Below are positions 45,525 through 54,819 of a DNA stretch of 64,000 nucleotides, piece after piece; positions within the stretch are counted from its first letter, which is position 1, and each line of letters starts with the position of its first letter. Source of the stretch: ENR-C20 sp942493145 (lineage in GTDB: Bacteria; Bacillota; Clostridia; Acetivibrionales; DTU013); contig OW818679.1 of the NCBI GenBank assembly GCA_942493145.1, forward strand, positions 3,534,001 through 3,598,000. The letters are read 5' to 3'. Under the pieces are notes generated by a model. The model was not told where the DNA came from. It made no database searches and saw only the letters and a list, made by a program, of their open reading frames with translations. A program made the position numbers and the translations under genes.

Positions 45525-46981
45525 AGATGGCGCCTCCTTAAGAATACGAAGAACCCTACGCCAAGGATGATAAGAGGAATCAGGATGGTTACCACAATTC
45601 CCATCACCGTGGCTTGCAGCTGGGTTATGTCAAGCATGTTGGTTTCATAATTCTTCGTCGGTACTATAAGCTCCTCTTGCTGGTCGAACATCCAATTAAG
45701 TGACTGCAGGAAGAATACAACTCCGTACTGATAATAGTTTCCATAGGTCTCTGATGCGCTATCGCTGATGAAGGAAGCATTGCCCATGACAAGAATCTTG
45801 CTCTCCGCATCAAACCCCTTATGGTCTACTGCTACAGCGATGTCGAGCGGTCCGGCAGTATCGCCGTCACCTGTATTGGCTACAGGTTCCCCTACAGCCT
45901 GTTCGCTGGTCTGCAAAAGTGTAGTTGTTTCTATATAGTTTTTGGCATTCTTGAGTATGCTTATGCTTCTGGAATTCTGCAGTACTACGTTAAAGGCCTC
46001 GGGTATTATCGCACTTGAGCTGACATCCATGAGCATGGTGTACTGATCATCGGGCAAGTGCCTCTGTGAATCGTTTTCCTTTACCTTGTCATTGTTAATG
46101 GCAACATTGAATTCGCTGAGCATTGAATTCAACTGGGTGAACTCAGCGCCGCTTGACATGTAATCGAACATGAACACAGCCTTACCACCAGCTTTAAGGT
46201 ATTCAAGCAGCATTTCGGTTTCTTTTGCCGACAGGTCATTCTTTGGAGATGCTACTACAATGATTTCGGCATCTTCGGGTATCTCCGCCGCTGTCAGCAG
46301 GTTTATCGTGTTCACCGTGTAGTTGTTCTTTTCAAGATATTGCTTTATTGTTGTATAATCCGCATCGACAGAAAGCTCACTGTGCCCTGAGGTAAAATAT
46401 ACAGCGGGGGTCTTCTCGGCCGTTACGAACTTGATTGCGCCTGTGAAACCCTGTTCGGCATTGGAACCGACCTTGTACTCACTGAAGGTTGTTTGATCGG
46501 TCTCTGTTTGAAACAGGTCGTAGTATTCCAGCCTCTTCTTCTTTTCCACGCCATTTACCGTGCTTTTTACGATAAAATCTTCATTCTTCAGGTTAAGGGC
46601 GCCTTCAGGATCCAGTTCATTTAAAATGCTCGGGTTTTTTTCAGGATCAATATATTCCACCTTAACATGGGGATACTTTTGATAAAGTGTAAGCAGTTCG
46701 GTAACCTCATCATAGTCACTGCCACTTACCTTGGCATCATCAAAGAGACCTATTATGGTGACATCCTGATTAAGGTCATTCAATGTGTTCTTTGTTATAT
46801 CATCAAGAGAAAAAAGCTTGTTTGCCGTCAAATCCCATTTGAGATCGGGAATACCTATGACTACATTCAACAGTATCGCTATAGCTACTACCACAACAAT
46901 AAGCAACACCGAGTTTGAACCGTATTTCAGCTTCCTGCTGTTAAGTATCTTCTTAAAAATATTTGATAAATTTTTATTCAT
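45521..46981 (-). CDS. GldG-like auxiliary protein
   Basis: This protein of about 486 residues has an N-terminal membrane segment, a large extracellular domain of the ABC_transp_aux type (TIIGLFDDAKVSGSDYDEVTELLTLYQKYPHVKVEYIDPEKNP, EIIVVASPKNDLSAKETEMLLEYLKAGGKAVFMFDYM) and a C-terminal membrane segment. In Bacteroidetes the homologue GldG works with GldA and GldF in gliding; here no gliding genes are seen. The ATG at 46981 follows AGGGGTG; a GTG three codons earlier overlaps that site. Confidence 0.85.
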   Translation of the reverse strand: MNKNLSNIFKKILNSRKLKYGSNSVLLIVVVVAIAILLNVVIGIPDLKWDLTANKLFSLDDITKNTLNDLNQDVTIIGLFDDAKVSGSDYDEVTELLTLYQKYPHVKVEYIDPEKNPSILNELDPEGALNLKNEDFIVKSTVNGVEKKKRLEYYDLFQTETDQTTFSEYKVGSNAEQGFTGAIKFVTAEKTPAVYFTSGHSELSVDADYTTIKQYLEKNNYTVNTINLLTAAEIPEDAEIIVVASPKNDLSAKETEMLLEYLKAGGKAVFMFDYMSSGAEFTQLNSMLSEFNVAINNDKVKENDSQRHLPDDQYTMLMDVSSSAIIPEAFNVVLQNSRSISILKNAKNYIETTTLLQTSEQAVGEPVANTGDGDTAGPLDIAVAVDHKGFDAESKILVMGNASFISDSASETYGNYYQYGVVFFLQSLNWMFDQQEELIVPTKNYETNMLDITQLQATVMGIVVTILIPLIILGVGFFVFLRRRHL

Positions 46982-46986
46982 CGTTA

Positions 46987-47694
46987 TCACCCCTGACTCC
47001 AGCGTCTTTTTTCTATTACCCTGACTGTCAAAAACAGAAATACAGCAGTAAAGCTCAAGTAATAAACAATCGGGCTCAAGCTGAATATCCCGCTGGCAAA
47101 ATCCTCATAGCGGTCCAGCAGTGAAAACCAGCTCAATACCTTGCCGGCTATACCGCCGAGCATTTGACCGATCGAACCCGCCAGATACATTATGAAAAGA
47201 GCAACTATACCGATGATTGCTGATATTACCTGGCTTTCGGTCAATGATGAAGCAAATACCCCTACTGAAATGAATGCAGCACCAATGAGCAGGAAGCCGA
47301 CATAGCCTCCGATCAGGTCAGTGGTAGGTTGAGCACCGAATGCGATCAGCACAATCGGATATATGAAGGTTATTACCGCCATTACAAGAAAAACGAAATA
47401 TGCAGCGAAAAATTTTCCAAGGACTATTGAAGTCAGGCTTGACGGAGAGGTAATCAAAAGTACCTCGGTGCCGTTCTTTCTGTCATCTGCCATTATCTTC
47501 ATAGTTAGGATTGGTATTATGAATATCAGAAATACGATTACAGTTGAAAGTGTACCTATAAAATTTGCGTATCCGCCCATCAGATCGCCGAATGTGAAAA
47601 ATAAGGAAGTAAGCATTATGAACAATCCTATCAGTACATATGCCACCGGGGAATAGAAATATGATTTTACCTCTTTCCAGAATATCGCTTTCAT
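46987..47694 (-). CDS. GldF-like ABC transporter permease
   Basis: A 235-residue membrane protein with six hydrophobic segments, starting MKAIFWKEVKSYFYSPVAYVLIGLFIMLTSLFF, the classic N-terminus of ABC-2 permeases of the GldF/NosY kind. It lies three bases after the ATPase gene and six before the GldG-like gene, so the operon is tightly coupled. Confidence 0.9.
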   Translation of the reverse strand: MKAIFWKEVKSYFYSPVAYVLIGLFIMLTSLFFTFGDLMGGYANFIGTLSTVIVFLIFIIPILTMKIMADDRKNGTEVLLITSPSSLTSIVLGKFFAAYFVFLVMAVITFIYPIVLIAFGAQPTTDLIGGYVGFLLIGAAFISVGVFASSLTESQVISAIIGIVALFIMYLAGSIGQMLGGIAGKVLSWFSLLDRYEDFASGIFSLSPIVYYLSFTAVFLFLTVRVIEKRRWSQG

Positions 47695-47697
47695 GTA

Positions 47698-48645
47698 TCA
47701 GTCGACCTCCTTTTCCTGTGTCACGATCTGCAGGAATATTTCCTCCAGTGACAAATCCATCGATCTCAATTCGACTATCGGATAGCCAAGCTTTGACATG
47801 GCAAAGAACAAAGGCCTGCGGACATCAATATCCCTGTCCGACTCTATAACATATGTGATTAGCTCCTTTTCCTTTTCCACGCTCTGCTCAACAAATTTGA
47901 CCCCGTAAATTTCCTTTATCCCATTAACGACGGAGCTTTTCGGACCGGCTATTGTCACCAAAAGCTTGGATGCTGTTCCAAATCCTTTAGAAAGGTTGTC
48001 CGGAGTATCGATAGCGGCTATTTCACCCTTGTTGATTATGACGACCCGTTCGCATACCGCGCTTACCTCGGGCAGTATGTGGGAGCTGAGGATGATTGTA
48101 TGCTCTTTTCCCAGAGCTTTTATCAACTTTCTGATTTCAATGATCTGTTTGGGGTCCAGTCCAACGGTAGGCTCGTCCAGTATAAGGACCTCGGGGCTGC
48201 CGATAAGCGCTTGTGCCAAGCCGACCCTCTGCTTGTAACCCTTCGAAAGGTTCTTAATGAGCCTGTTCCTGTGATCACCTATTCTGACCAGTTCCATGAT
48301 ATCACTTATCTGGCCGGTCCTCTGTTTCCTGTCAATCATTTTCAGATCTGATACAAAATTAAGATAATCCAGGACCGTCATATCGAAATATAGCGGAGGC
48401 TGTTCAGGCAGGTAACCGATACGCTTTTTGACTTCCTTCGGTTCTTCCATAATATCATATCCGCATACTTTCACTGTACCCTCACTGGAAGGTAAGTATC
48501 CGGTGATGATGTTCATTGTGGTGGATTTCCCCGCACCGTTCGGGCCAAGGAAACCAAGGATTTCACCTTTTTCGACTGTAAAGTTCAGATTGTTGATAGC
48601 TTTTATCTGACCATATCTTTTGGTCAAATTCTGTATTTCTATCAT
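47698..48645 (-). CDS. GldA-like ABC transporter ATP-binding protein
   Basis: A 315-residue ATPase with Walker A GPNGAGKST, signature LSKGYKQRVGLAQAL, Walker B VLILDEPTVGLDP and the switch histidine in LSSHILPE. A ~90-residue C-terminal extension is typical for GldA/CcmA-type exporters. It leads the operon GldA-GldF-GldG-DUF4340. A structured repeat (48704-48803) lies in its upstream region. Confidence 0.92.
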   Translation of the reverse strand: MIEIQNLTKRYGQIKAINNLNFTVEKGEILGFLGPNGAGKSTTMNIITGYLPSSEGTVKVCGYDIMEEPKEVKKRIGYLPEQPPLYFDMTVLDYLNFVSDLKMIDRKQRTGQISDIMELVRIGDHRNRLIKNLSKGYKQRVGLAQALIGSPEVLILDEPTVGLDPKQIIEIRKLIKALGKEHTIILSSHILPEVSAVCERVVIINKGEIAAIDTPDNLSKGFGTASKLLVTIAGPKSSVVNGIKEIYGVKFVEQSVEKEKELITYVIESDRDIDVRRPLFFAMSKLGYPIVELRSMDLSLEEIFLQIVTQEKEVD

Positions 48646-48973
48646 CTCTTTCCCCCCTGCTTATAATGTGAGAGGACAAAGCTACGTCCTCTTTTGAACG
48701 TACTAGTGTTTTGTAACACTTCATTAATTATTTCTAATCAAAGTGTTACAAATACACTTCCTTGATGTTGTGGCCTGTAACTAGTAAAATTTTAAGTGTA
48801 ACAGTCCACATGCGCTTTAATTATGCTAAAGAATCTTTACGAAAGTGTGAACAAACTGTAACAAATGGTACAAAAGCAAAAACTTCTGCAGTATATGTCC
48901 AGTCACTTTGTTTTCAATCCTTTACAGCAAAAACATTATATAGTTTTTCATTTTTGTTTTCAAGTTAAACTTG
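48646..48973. other. Spacer upstream of the Gld-like operon
   Basis: This 328-base gap holds a GAGGAC/GTCCTC hairpin with flanking T (48672-48695), the repeat unit described at 48704-48803 and an AT-rich rest in which I see no gene. Confidence 0.4.
48704..48803 (+). repeat. Intergenic two-hairpin repeat, copy 1
   Basis: A unit of about 100 bases: GTGTTTTGTAACACTT pairs with AAGTGTTACAAATACAC around an AT-rich loop, then the conserved CTTCCTTGATGTTGTGGCCTG, then a second stem TGTGGCCTGT/ACAGTCCACA. A copy in the opposite orientation lies at 56733-56830. Loop sequences differ between the copies while stems are kept, which argues for selection on structure or for a mobile palindromic element. 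Confidence 0.75.
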
Positions 48974-51634
48974 TTACCACCTGTTCCTTAGCAACCGGCG
49001 TCTTCCGGCCTTGGTGAATCCTGCAGCCACAGGGCCCAAAGCGCAGAAGCATAGTATGGCCGACCATTGTATCGCATCAAGAGGTACAGTTTTGAATATT
49101 CCCTGGAGTGCTGGAACATATATCACACCAAGGAGCATGATGAGAGAGCATAAAACTGCAAGAATAAGATATTTATTATTAAAGAAAGGTATCCGAAGGA
49201 GACTCTTCTTTTCGGACTTGCATTCGAACACATGTATGAGCTGCGTAACCACCAGCGTAACAAAAGCACCTGTCCTTGCCACAGCTTCATCACCGGACAT
49301 ATACATGAACAGTACAAATACAGCCAGGGTAGATAAACCAATTAAGACACCCCTTGTCAAAATGAGCGACAGCAGGCCTTGTGAGAATATATTCTTATTG
49401 TTTTTAACCGGAGGCCGCAGCATGATGTCCCTTTCCGGAGGATCAAAGCCCAGGGCTACGGCAGGCAACCCATCAGTAACAAGGTTAACCCATAATATCT
49501 GGATAGGCAGCAAAGGAACCGGAAGTCCTATTGCCATGCCCAGGAACATTGTCAGCACCTCTCCGATATTGCATGCCAGCATATACCTGATAAATTTTCT
49601 GATATTGCTGTAGATGACACGCCCCTCTTCCACCGCCGCCACTATGGTTGCAAAGTTATCATCCAGCAGCACCATTGATGATGCCTCCTTTGTAACATCC
49701 GTCCCGGAGATACCCATGGCAACTCCGATATCGGCCTCCTTCACCGCAGGCGCATCATTTACGCCATCACCCGTCATAGCTACAATATTGCCCTTGTTTT
49801 TCAGGGCTTTTACGATCCGCAGCTTATGTTTCGGTGTTACTCTTGCATAAACCGATATCTGCGAAGACAGCTTCTCCAGTTTCATATCATCCATCATATC
49901 AAGTTCGTTTCCGGTTATGACCATTCCATCCTTTTCGAGTATTCCCAGCTCCCGTGCAACTGCTGCTGCAGTGAGCCTGTGATCTCCCGTGATCATGACC
50001 GGCCTGATTCCTGCCATCCTGCACTTCCTCACCGCATCCGCAGCCTCTTTCCTGGGAGGATCCATAATCCCTGCCAGGCCCGCAAAGATAAGCCCGTTTT
50101 CCAGGTTGTTTTTTTCATTCCGGTTGTCGGGGTCTTTTACTTTACCACCCAACTCTGCCGTGATAAGCTTTTTGTATGCCATTCCAAGTACACGCAGAGC
50201 ATCCCCGGCCATTGTGTCGTTTATCTCAAGAATTGACCTTCTGATTGCAGGAGTCATTTCAACAATTCCATCCGGAGTATATATCCGGTTACATTTGTTT
50301 ATGATGATGTCTGGCGCACCTTTTGTGAACACGAAGGTTTCACCGCCCTTTTTTCCACAAACCACCGACATGCATTTCCTTTCGGAATCAAAGGGCAACT
50401 CGTCTTTCCTTGAATAAATCCTTCCCATGGAATCAGGCACGATTCCGGAATTAGCCGCAGCAATCAGCAGGGCTCCTTCCGTAGGGTCTCCGGATGCCTG
50501 CCATCCGTCCCTCGCACTTCCCGCAAGGCCGGCATTATTACATAGTGCGCCTATTTCGAGAAGCATTCTTACAGCATCGGATTTAACAGCTTTTCCTGTC
50601 TCATATAGTTTTCCTCCGGCGTATATCCTTCTTACGGTCATCCGGTTTTCAGTCAGCGTCCCTGTTTTATCTGAACAAATTACGCTTGCACTTCCCAGAG
50701 TTTCAACTGCGGGAAGCCTGCGTATGAGTGCATTCCTCCTGAGCATCCGTCTTACTCCAAGTGCAAGCGATACAGTCACGATAGCAGGCAGTCCTTCAGG
50801 TACTGCTGCTACTGCAAGACTTATACCGGCAAGCAGCATGTTGAAAAGCTCTTCTCCCCTTAAAATGCCCGTTAACGAAACAATAGCGCATATTATGAGG
50901 CAACCTGCGGCAATGAGTTTACCCATGTGCGCCAATCTTTTCTGGAGAGGTGTCTCGTCATCCTCGGCATTTTGTATCATGTCGGCAATCCTGCCCATTT
51001 CAGTCTTCATTCCGGTTGCAATAACCGAAGCTCTGGCCCGTCCATTGATAACGTTAGTGCCAAGATAGACCGTACTTCTATTGCTTTGTTCCTTGATGAA
51101 TGGCCTGCCCGGATGAATTTCTTCCTTTTCAACAGCAACGGATTCTCCCGTCAGAAGCGACTCATCCACCTGCAGCCTGCTCATTTCGAGTATTACTGCA
51201 TCAGCAGGCACCCGGTCACCGGCTTCGAGCAGTATGACATCCCCGGGAACGACTTCTTCCGCTGGAATGGTCTGATCCAGTCCGTCCCGGATCACCCTGG
51301 CCAGCGGCGCCGAAAGGCTCTTTAAAGCCTCCATTGTTCTCTCTGTCCTGTATTCCTGGACAAATCCCAGGGTTGAGTTCAATATGATTATTGCAATTAT
51401 GGTCAGGGCTTCGACAAGTTCCCCCATAAATGCAGAAACCGCTGTAGACGCCAGCAGAATAAGAACCATGTAATCGGAGAATTGACGCAGGAGAATACTT
51501 ATGGCAGATATCCTCTTTTTTTCAGAGAGCAGATTCGGACCATGCTCGGCCAGCTTCCTCTCTGCTTCCCTGACCGTCAGCCCTTTATGCATGGCTGCAT
51601 GTTCATGTTGTTTGTCAAGTGCGGTATTCCTCAA
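48974..51634 (-). CDS. Calcium-type P-type ATPase
   Basis: A type IIA cation pump of about 886 residues. Landmarks: N-terminal cation-ATPase domain (GLTVREAERKLAEHGPNLLSEKK), actuator loop LLTGES, membrane motif PEGLPAIVTV (the glutamate is a Ca2+ ligand in SERCA-type pumps), phosphorylation site CSDKTGTLTEN, and TGDGVNDAPAVKEADIGVAMG. It would export Ca2+ (or Mn2+). Two TTG codons are possible; the one at 51634 follows AAAGGGG by nine bases. The sequence immediately upstream is abnormal (see 51657-52425). Confidence 0.93.
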   Translation of the reverse strand: MRNTALDKQHEHAAMHKGLTVREAERKLAEHGPNLLSEKKRISAISILLRQFSDYMVLILLASTAVSAFMGELVEALTIIAIIILNSTLGFVQEYRTERTMEALKSLSAPLARVIRDGLDQTIPAEEVVPGDVILLEAGDRVPADAVILEMSRLQVDESLLTGESVAVEKEEIHPGRPFIKEQSNRSTVYLGTNVINGRARASVIATGMKTEMGRIADMIQNAEDDETPLQKRLAHMGKLIAAGCLIICAIVSLTGILRGEELFNMLLAGISLAVAAVPEGLPAIVTVSLALGVRRMLRRNALIRRLPAVETLGSASVICSDKTGTLTENRMTVRRIYAGGKLYETGKAVKSDAVRMLLEIGALCNNAGLAGSARDGWQASGDPTEGALLIAAANSGIVPDSMGRIYSRKDELPFDSERKCMSVVCGKKGGETFVFTKGAPDIIINKCNRIYTPDGIVEMTPAIRRSILEINDTMAGDALRVLGMAYKKLITAELGGKVKDPDNRNEKNNLENGLIFAGLAGIMDPPRKEAADAVRKCRMAGIRPVMITGDHRLTAAAVARELGILEKDGMVITGNELDMMDDMKLEKLSSQISVYARVTPKHKLRIVKALKNKGNIVAMTGDGVNDAPAVKEADIGVAMGISGTDVTKEASSMVLLDDNFATIVAAVEEGRVIYSNIRKFIRYMLACNIGEVLTMFLGMAIGLPVPLLPIQILWVNLVTDGLPAVALGFDPPERDIMLRPPVKNNKNIFSQGLLSLILTRGVLIGLSTLAVFVLFMYMSGDEAVARTGAFVTLVVTQLIHVFECKSEKKSLLRIPFFNNKYLILAVLCSLIMLLGVIYVPALQGIFKTVPLDAIQWSAILCFCALGPVAAGFTKAGRRRLLRNRW

Positions 51635-51656
51635 AATAAACAACCCCTTTCATGTC

Positions 51657-52412
51657 CTAGAATAAGAGAAGGGGAGAGACGCTAGGGAGAAGGAGGACGA
51701 GGGGAGGCGGAGGTGGATAACACTATTCAAGAGAGAGGAAAGAAAAAATGTAAAAAGGGGGAGAAGACAACACGGAGGGAGATAAAAAAAAGGAAGGGGG
51801 AAAAAAAAAAAGAGAGAGAGGAGAGGAAGGAAAAGTAAAAAGGACGAAGAGAAAGGAGAGAAACAAAGAAGAGAGAGGGAAGGAAGAAAAGGAGGCGAAC
51901 AACGACAAACATGAGAAAGGGGATGAATATGGAGAAATGGAAGGGGAAAGGATACAAGAAGAAGAAAGATGAGAGAGAAGAAAAGGAAAGAGAGGAAAAA
52001 AAAAAACGGAAAAGAAAAGAAAATAAATAGGAGGGGGAGGAAAGGGTGGGAATGAGAAAATATTGAGTTTTTAATGGCTAGTGAGAGGCGTACTTATTAA
52101 GAGAGAGAGGGAGGAGGGAAGAAGAGGGAGAGAAAAAGGTGATGAAGTGGGGGAGAAGGGGAGGGGAGAGGGAGAAGGGGGGGGAGAGGAAGGAGGAGGG
52201 AGATAGGGGGATAAGGCGTTTTTATATCCATGAAAAGGGCTTATTAGTACAAGAACGGACCCAAGAGGAATGAGAGGGGAGAAAGGAGAAAGAGAACCGA
52301 AGGAGAGGGGGAGAGAGGGGAGGAGAGAAAGAGAAGGGAGGGAGGGGGAAGGGGGGGGGGGGGCAGCTATTGCTTGGGATGTTGTCCTTTTAAATTCAAA
52401 CAAGAATGCGGA
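51657..52412. other. Anomalous polypurine tract
   Basis: From about 51657 to 52363 the plus strand is almost entirely A and G, with runs such as A11 and G13. A short normal-looking stretch of 49 bases follows (52364-52412). Then comes C13 (52413-52425), which ends the decarboxylase homology. The open frames in it encode only Ser/Pro/Leu/Phe-rich low-complexity protein. It is probably an assembly or base-calling defect; a true sequence of this kind would be exceptional. Confidence 0.7.
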
Positions 52413-53906
52413 CCCCCCCCCCCCCACGTATACCGATCCCAGCACCCTTATGTAGTCAACATGCGGATCCGCAGTACCCTGAAGCTCACATTTCTCCTCC
52501 TTCAGTATCTTTATATAGTCTATGACATCCCCGGTAATTCGCTCTCCCATACATATAACAGGTATTCCCGGGGGATAGGTCATGACCATTTCTCCGGCGA
52601 TCTCCCCATCCGCTCTATCCAGCGGCACAGCCTTCTTGGGGCTGTAAAAAGCATCTCTGGGTGAGACTATCATTCTGGGATTATCTGGAATTTTAATTAA
52701 GCTCCCGGTCGCACTTACATCTGTTTTTGATGCTATATCCTTTAGTGCCTCCACCAATGCTTCAAGGTTTTCCTTACTGTCTCCAAGGCTGACTATGGCC
52801 AGGATGTTGTAAATATCCGAAAGTTCAATCTGTATATTATACTGTTTGCGGAGCATGCTCTCCATCTCATACCCGGTACAGCCCAGGCCTCTTACATTGA
52901 TGCCCAGTTTTGTCTCATCAAAGTCATTACATCCTGGCGTAACAGCCAATTCTTTCCCAAAGGCATAAAGACCATCAATTTTATTGATCTCATCCCTGGC
53001 CCACCTTGCAAGATTGAGGGCATTCTCGAGCATTTCGCTCCCCCTTGTCGCCAGCTGTTTGCGTGCGATGTCCAGTGAACACATCAACAGGTAGGAGGCA
53101 CTTGTCGTATATGTCAGGTTCAGTACTTCCTTGACCTTGTCCGGCGCAATGAAATTACTCCTCAGGAGCAGGACAGAGCTCTGTGTCATCGAGCCTGCGG
53201 TTTTGTGCATACTGGCTGCGCTCATGTCTGCGCCTACCTCCATCGCAGTCAACGGGAAGTCTTCATGGAAATACATATGGGCGCCGTGCGCCTCATCTGC
53301 AAGAACTGCCATGCCATGCCTGTGAGCAGCCCTCACTATGGATTTCAAGTCGGAAGCAACCCCGTAATATGTCGGATTTATCAGGAATACAGCCTTTGCA
53401 TGAGGGTGTTCCTTTATTGCTTTCTTTATGCTTTCAACTGAAACGCCCATGGCAATTCCAAGTCTGTCATTTATTTCAGGCTGGACATATACAGGCATCG
53501 CTCCGCTGAGTATGATCCCGCCTATCGTAGATTTGTGAGCGTTACGTGGCATTATGATCTTGTCTCCGGGATCACAGACACTCATGATCATAGCTTGTAC
53601 ACCGGCAGATGTTCCATTGACCAGAAAATATGCATTCTGGGCGCCGTATGCATATGCCATCAGTTTTTCCGCTTCATAGATTACCCCTGTCGGATTGTTG
53701 GCATAGTCAAGATCCTCCATGCCGTTGGCATCCATCCTCAATGCATTGGAACCTATATAATCAGCCAATTCCGGAATGCCCCGGCCTTGTTTGTGACCGG
53801 GTACATGGAATTGTATCACTTTTTGATCAACGTAATTCTTTACCGCGTCAAAAAGCGGCGTCCTTTTCTGATCCAATCTGGCTGTTTCTGTATCACCATT
53901 AGTCAA
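52071..53906 (-). CDS. Orn/Lys/Arg decarboxylase, C-terminus corrupted
   Basis: A PLP enzyme of the biosynthetic arginine/lysine/ornithine decarboxylase (SpeA/CadA-like) family. Landmarks: FHVPGHKQGRG, NGTSAGVQAMIMSV, DEAHGAHMYF and the PLP lysine in SMHKTAGSMTQ (about residue 235). Homology runs to about residue 488 (CELQGTADPHVDYIRVLG), close to the normal length. The frame then enters the C13 run and the polypurine tract, so the last ~120 residues are not real and the true stop is lost near 52430. The TTG at 53906 follows GGGGTG and is the likely start; the frame is open to 53960. Confidence 0.88.
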   Translation of the reverse strand: MTNGDTETARLDQKRTPLFDAVKNYVDQKVIQFHVPGHKQGRGIPELADYIGSNALRMDANGMEDLDYANNPTGVIYEAEKLMAYAYGAQNAYFLVNGTSAGVQAMIMSVCDPGDKIIMPRNAHKSTIGGIILSGAMPVYVQPEINDRLGIAMGVSVESIKKAIKEHPHAKAVFLINPTYYGVASDLKSIVRAAHRHGMAVLADEAHGAHMYFHEDFPLTAMEVGADMSAASMHKTAGSMTQSSVLLLRSNFIAPDKVKEVLNLTYTTSASYLLMCSLDIARKQLATRGSEMLENALNLARWARDEINKIDGLYAFGKELAVTPGCNDFDETKLGINVRGLGCTGYEMESMLRKQYNIQIELSDIYNILAIVSLGDSKENLEALVEALKDIASKTDVSATGSLIKIPDNPRMIVSPRDAFYSPKKAVPLDRADGEIAGEMVMTYPPGIPVICMGERITGDVIDYIKILKEEKCELQGTADPHVDYIRVLGSVYVGGGGSAFLFEFKRTTSQAIAAPPPPSPSLPSLSLLPSLPLSFGSLSPFSPLIPLGSVLVLISPFHGYKNALSPYLPPPSSPPPSPSPLPFSPTSSPFSLPLLPSSLSLLISTPLTSH

Positions 53907-53995
53907 AATAAACACCCCACCCCGGATTAGAATATTAAAATTCCGGAGCAAAGGTGTCATTATGTTGAATGCAAATATTTTTTTTGATTATTTTA

Positions 53996-54080
53996 TAGGC
54001 GGGGTGGGCAGGTACATGCCTGAATGCGAAGGGCCTGTTTGTGACGGAGCCTGAAGGCTGCTGCCTGCCCACTCCGCCTA
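53996..54080. repeat. Long hairpin after mgtC sharing a core with the IS-region element
   Basis: TAGGCGGGGTGGGCAGG (from 53996) pairs with CCTGCCCACTCCGCCTA (to 54080) over 17 bases with one G-T. The loop holds GCCTGTTTGTGACGGAGCCTGA (54033-54054), which matches 11360-11381 at 21 of 22 bases. The right arm includes the mgtC stop codon. It can act as a terminator for mgtC, with a weak T stretch after it on the minus strand. Confidence 0.65.
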
Positions 54081-54740
54081 TTCCTCGACCACCTTACGTA
54101 TACCCTTGGTCTCCTGCAGGGCATTGACAACAGCCTTAATCGCAAGTGAACCGTGCACCTTTGCCAGTAGCCTTATGACAAGCTGGTTGCTTGTATTGTG
54201 TATGAATTCAATGCTCTTAATGTCGATACCACAGCCGTCAAATGCGGAACTTACAATTCCTATCTGTCCGGGTAAGTTATCCGATTCAATGAGAAGTGTT
54301 ATATATTGATTCTTTTTTATAAATCTATTTTCTGTCTTCTTAAGTGCGATAAGTGTAATGAATATAATTGCAGTTGCAAAAACTGCTCCTTCATAGAAAC
54401 CTATTCCCACCGCTATTCCAACGCACGATACGGCCCAGAGACTGGCAGCTGTTGTCAGGCCTTTCACATTGAAACCGTCCCTGATAATCGTACCTGCTCC
54501 GAGAAAACCAATACCGCTTATGACCTGTGCGCCCAGCCTTGCGGGATCAAGATTGGTATTTGGGCTATACTTGTTAAAAATGTACTCCGACGTGACCATA
54601 ACAAGGGCTGCACCGACGCAGACAAGAATATGGGTCCGGAAGCCGGCAGGCCTGTTGGTATGCTCCCTCTCGTATCCAATAGCTCCTCCGAGGATGCATG
54701 CGAGTATCAATCTTATGATCATCTCAATATAAAAGCCCAT
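54078..54740 (-). CDS. MgtC/SapB family protein
   Basis: A 220-residue protein with four to five N-terminal membrane segments and the family pattern LACILGGAIGYEREHTNRPAGFRTHILVCVGAALVM...DPARLGAQVISGIGFLGAGTIIRDG, then a soluble C-terminal ACT-like domain. MgtC proteins influence magnesium and phosphate homeostasis; the cation-pump gene lies nearby, but no operon link is seen. AAGGAGG precedes the ATG. A strong hairpin covers its stop codon. Confidence 0.93.
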   Translation of the reverse strand: MGFYIEMIIRLILACILGGAIGYEREHTNRPAGFRTHILVCVGAALVMVTSEYIFNKYSPNTNLDPARLGAQVISGIGFLGAGTIIRDGFNVKGLTTAASLWAVSCVGIAVGIGFYEGAVFATAIIFITLIALKKTENRFIKKNQYITLLIESDNLPGQIGIVSSAFDGCGIDIKSIEFIHNTSNQLVIRLLAKVHGSLAIKAVVNALQETKGIRKVVEE

Positions 54741-54819
54741 ATGGCCTCCTTATCAAATACTATTATATATATTCCCGGTTTCAGTCTGTTTTACCTTCAA
54801 TTCTTCCAACAGTCATGAT

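Noticed and set aside
51723..51957. Minus-strand frames in the purine tract
   Set aside because: They encode only Phe/Leu/Ser/Pro low-complexity sequence from the anomalous block.
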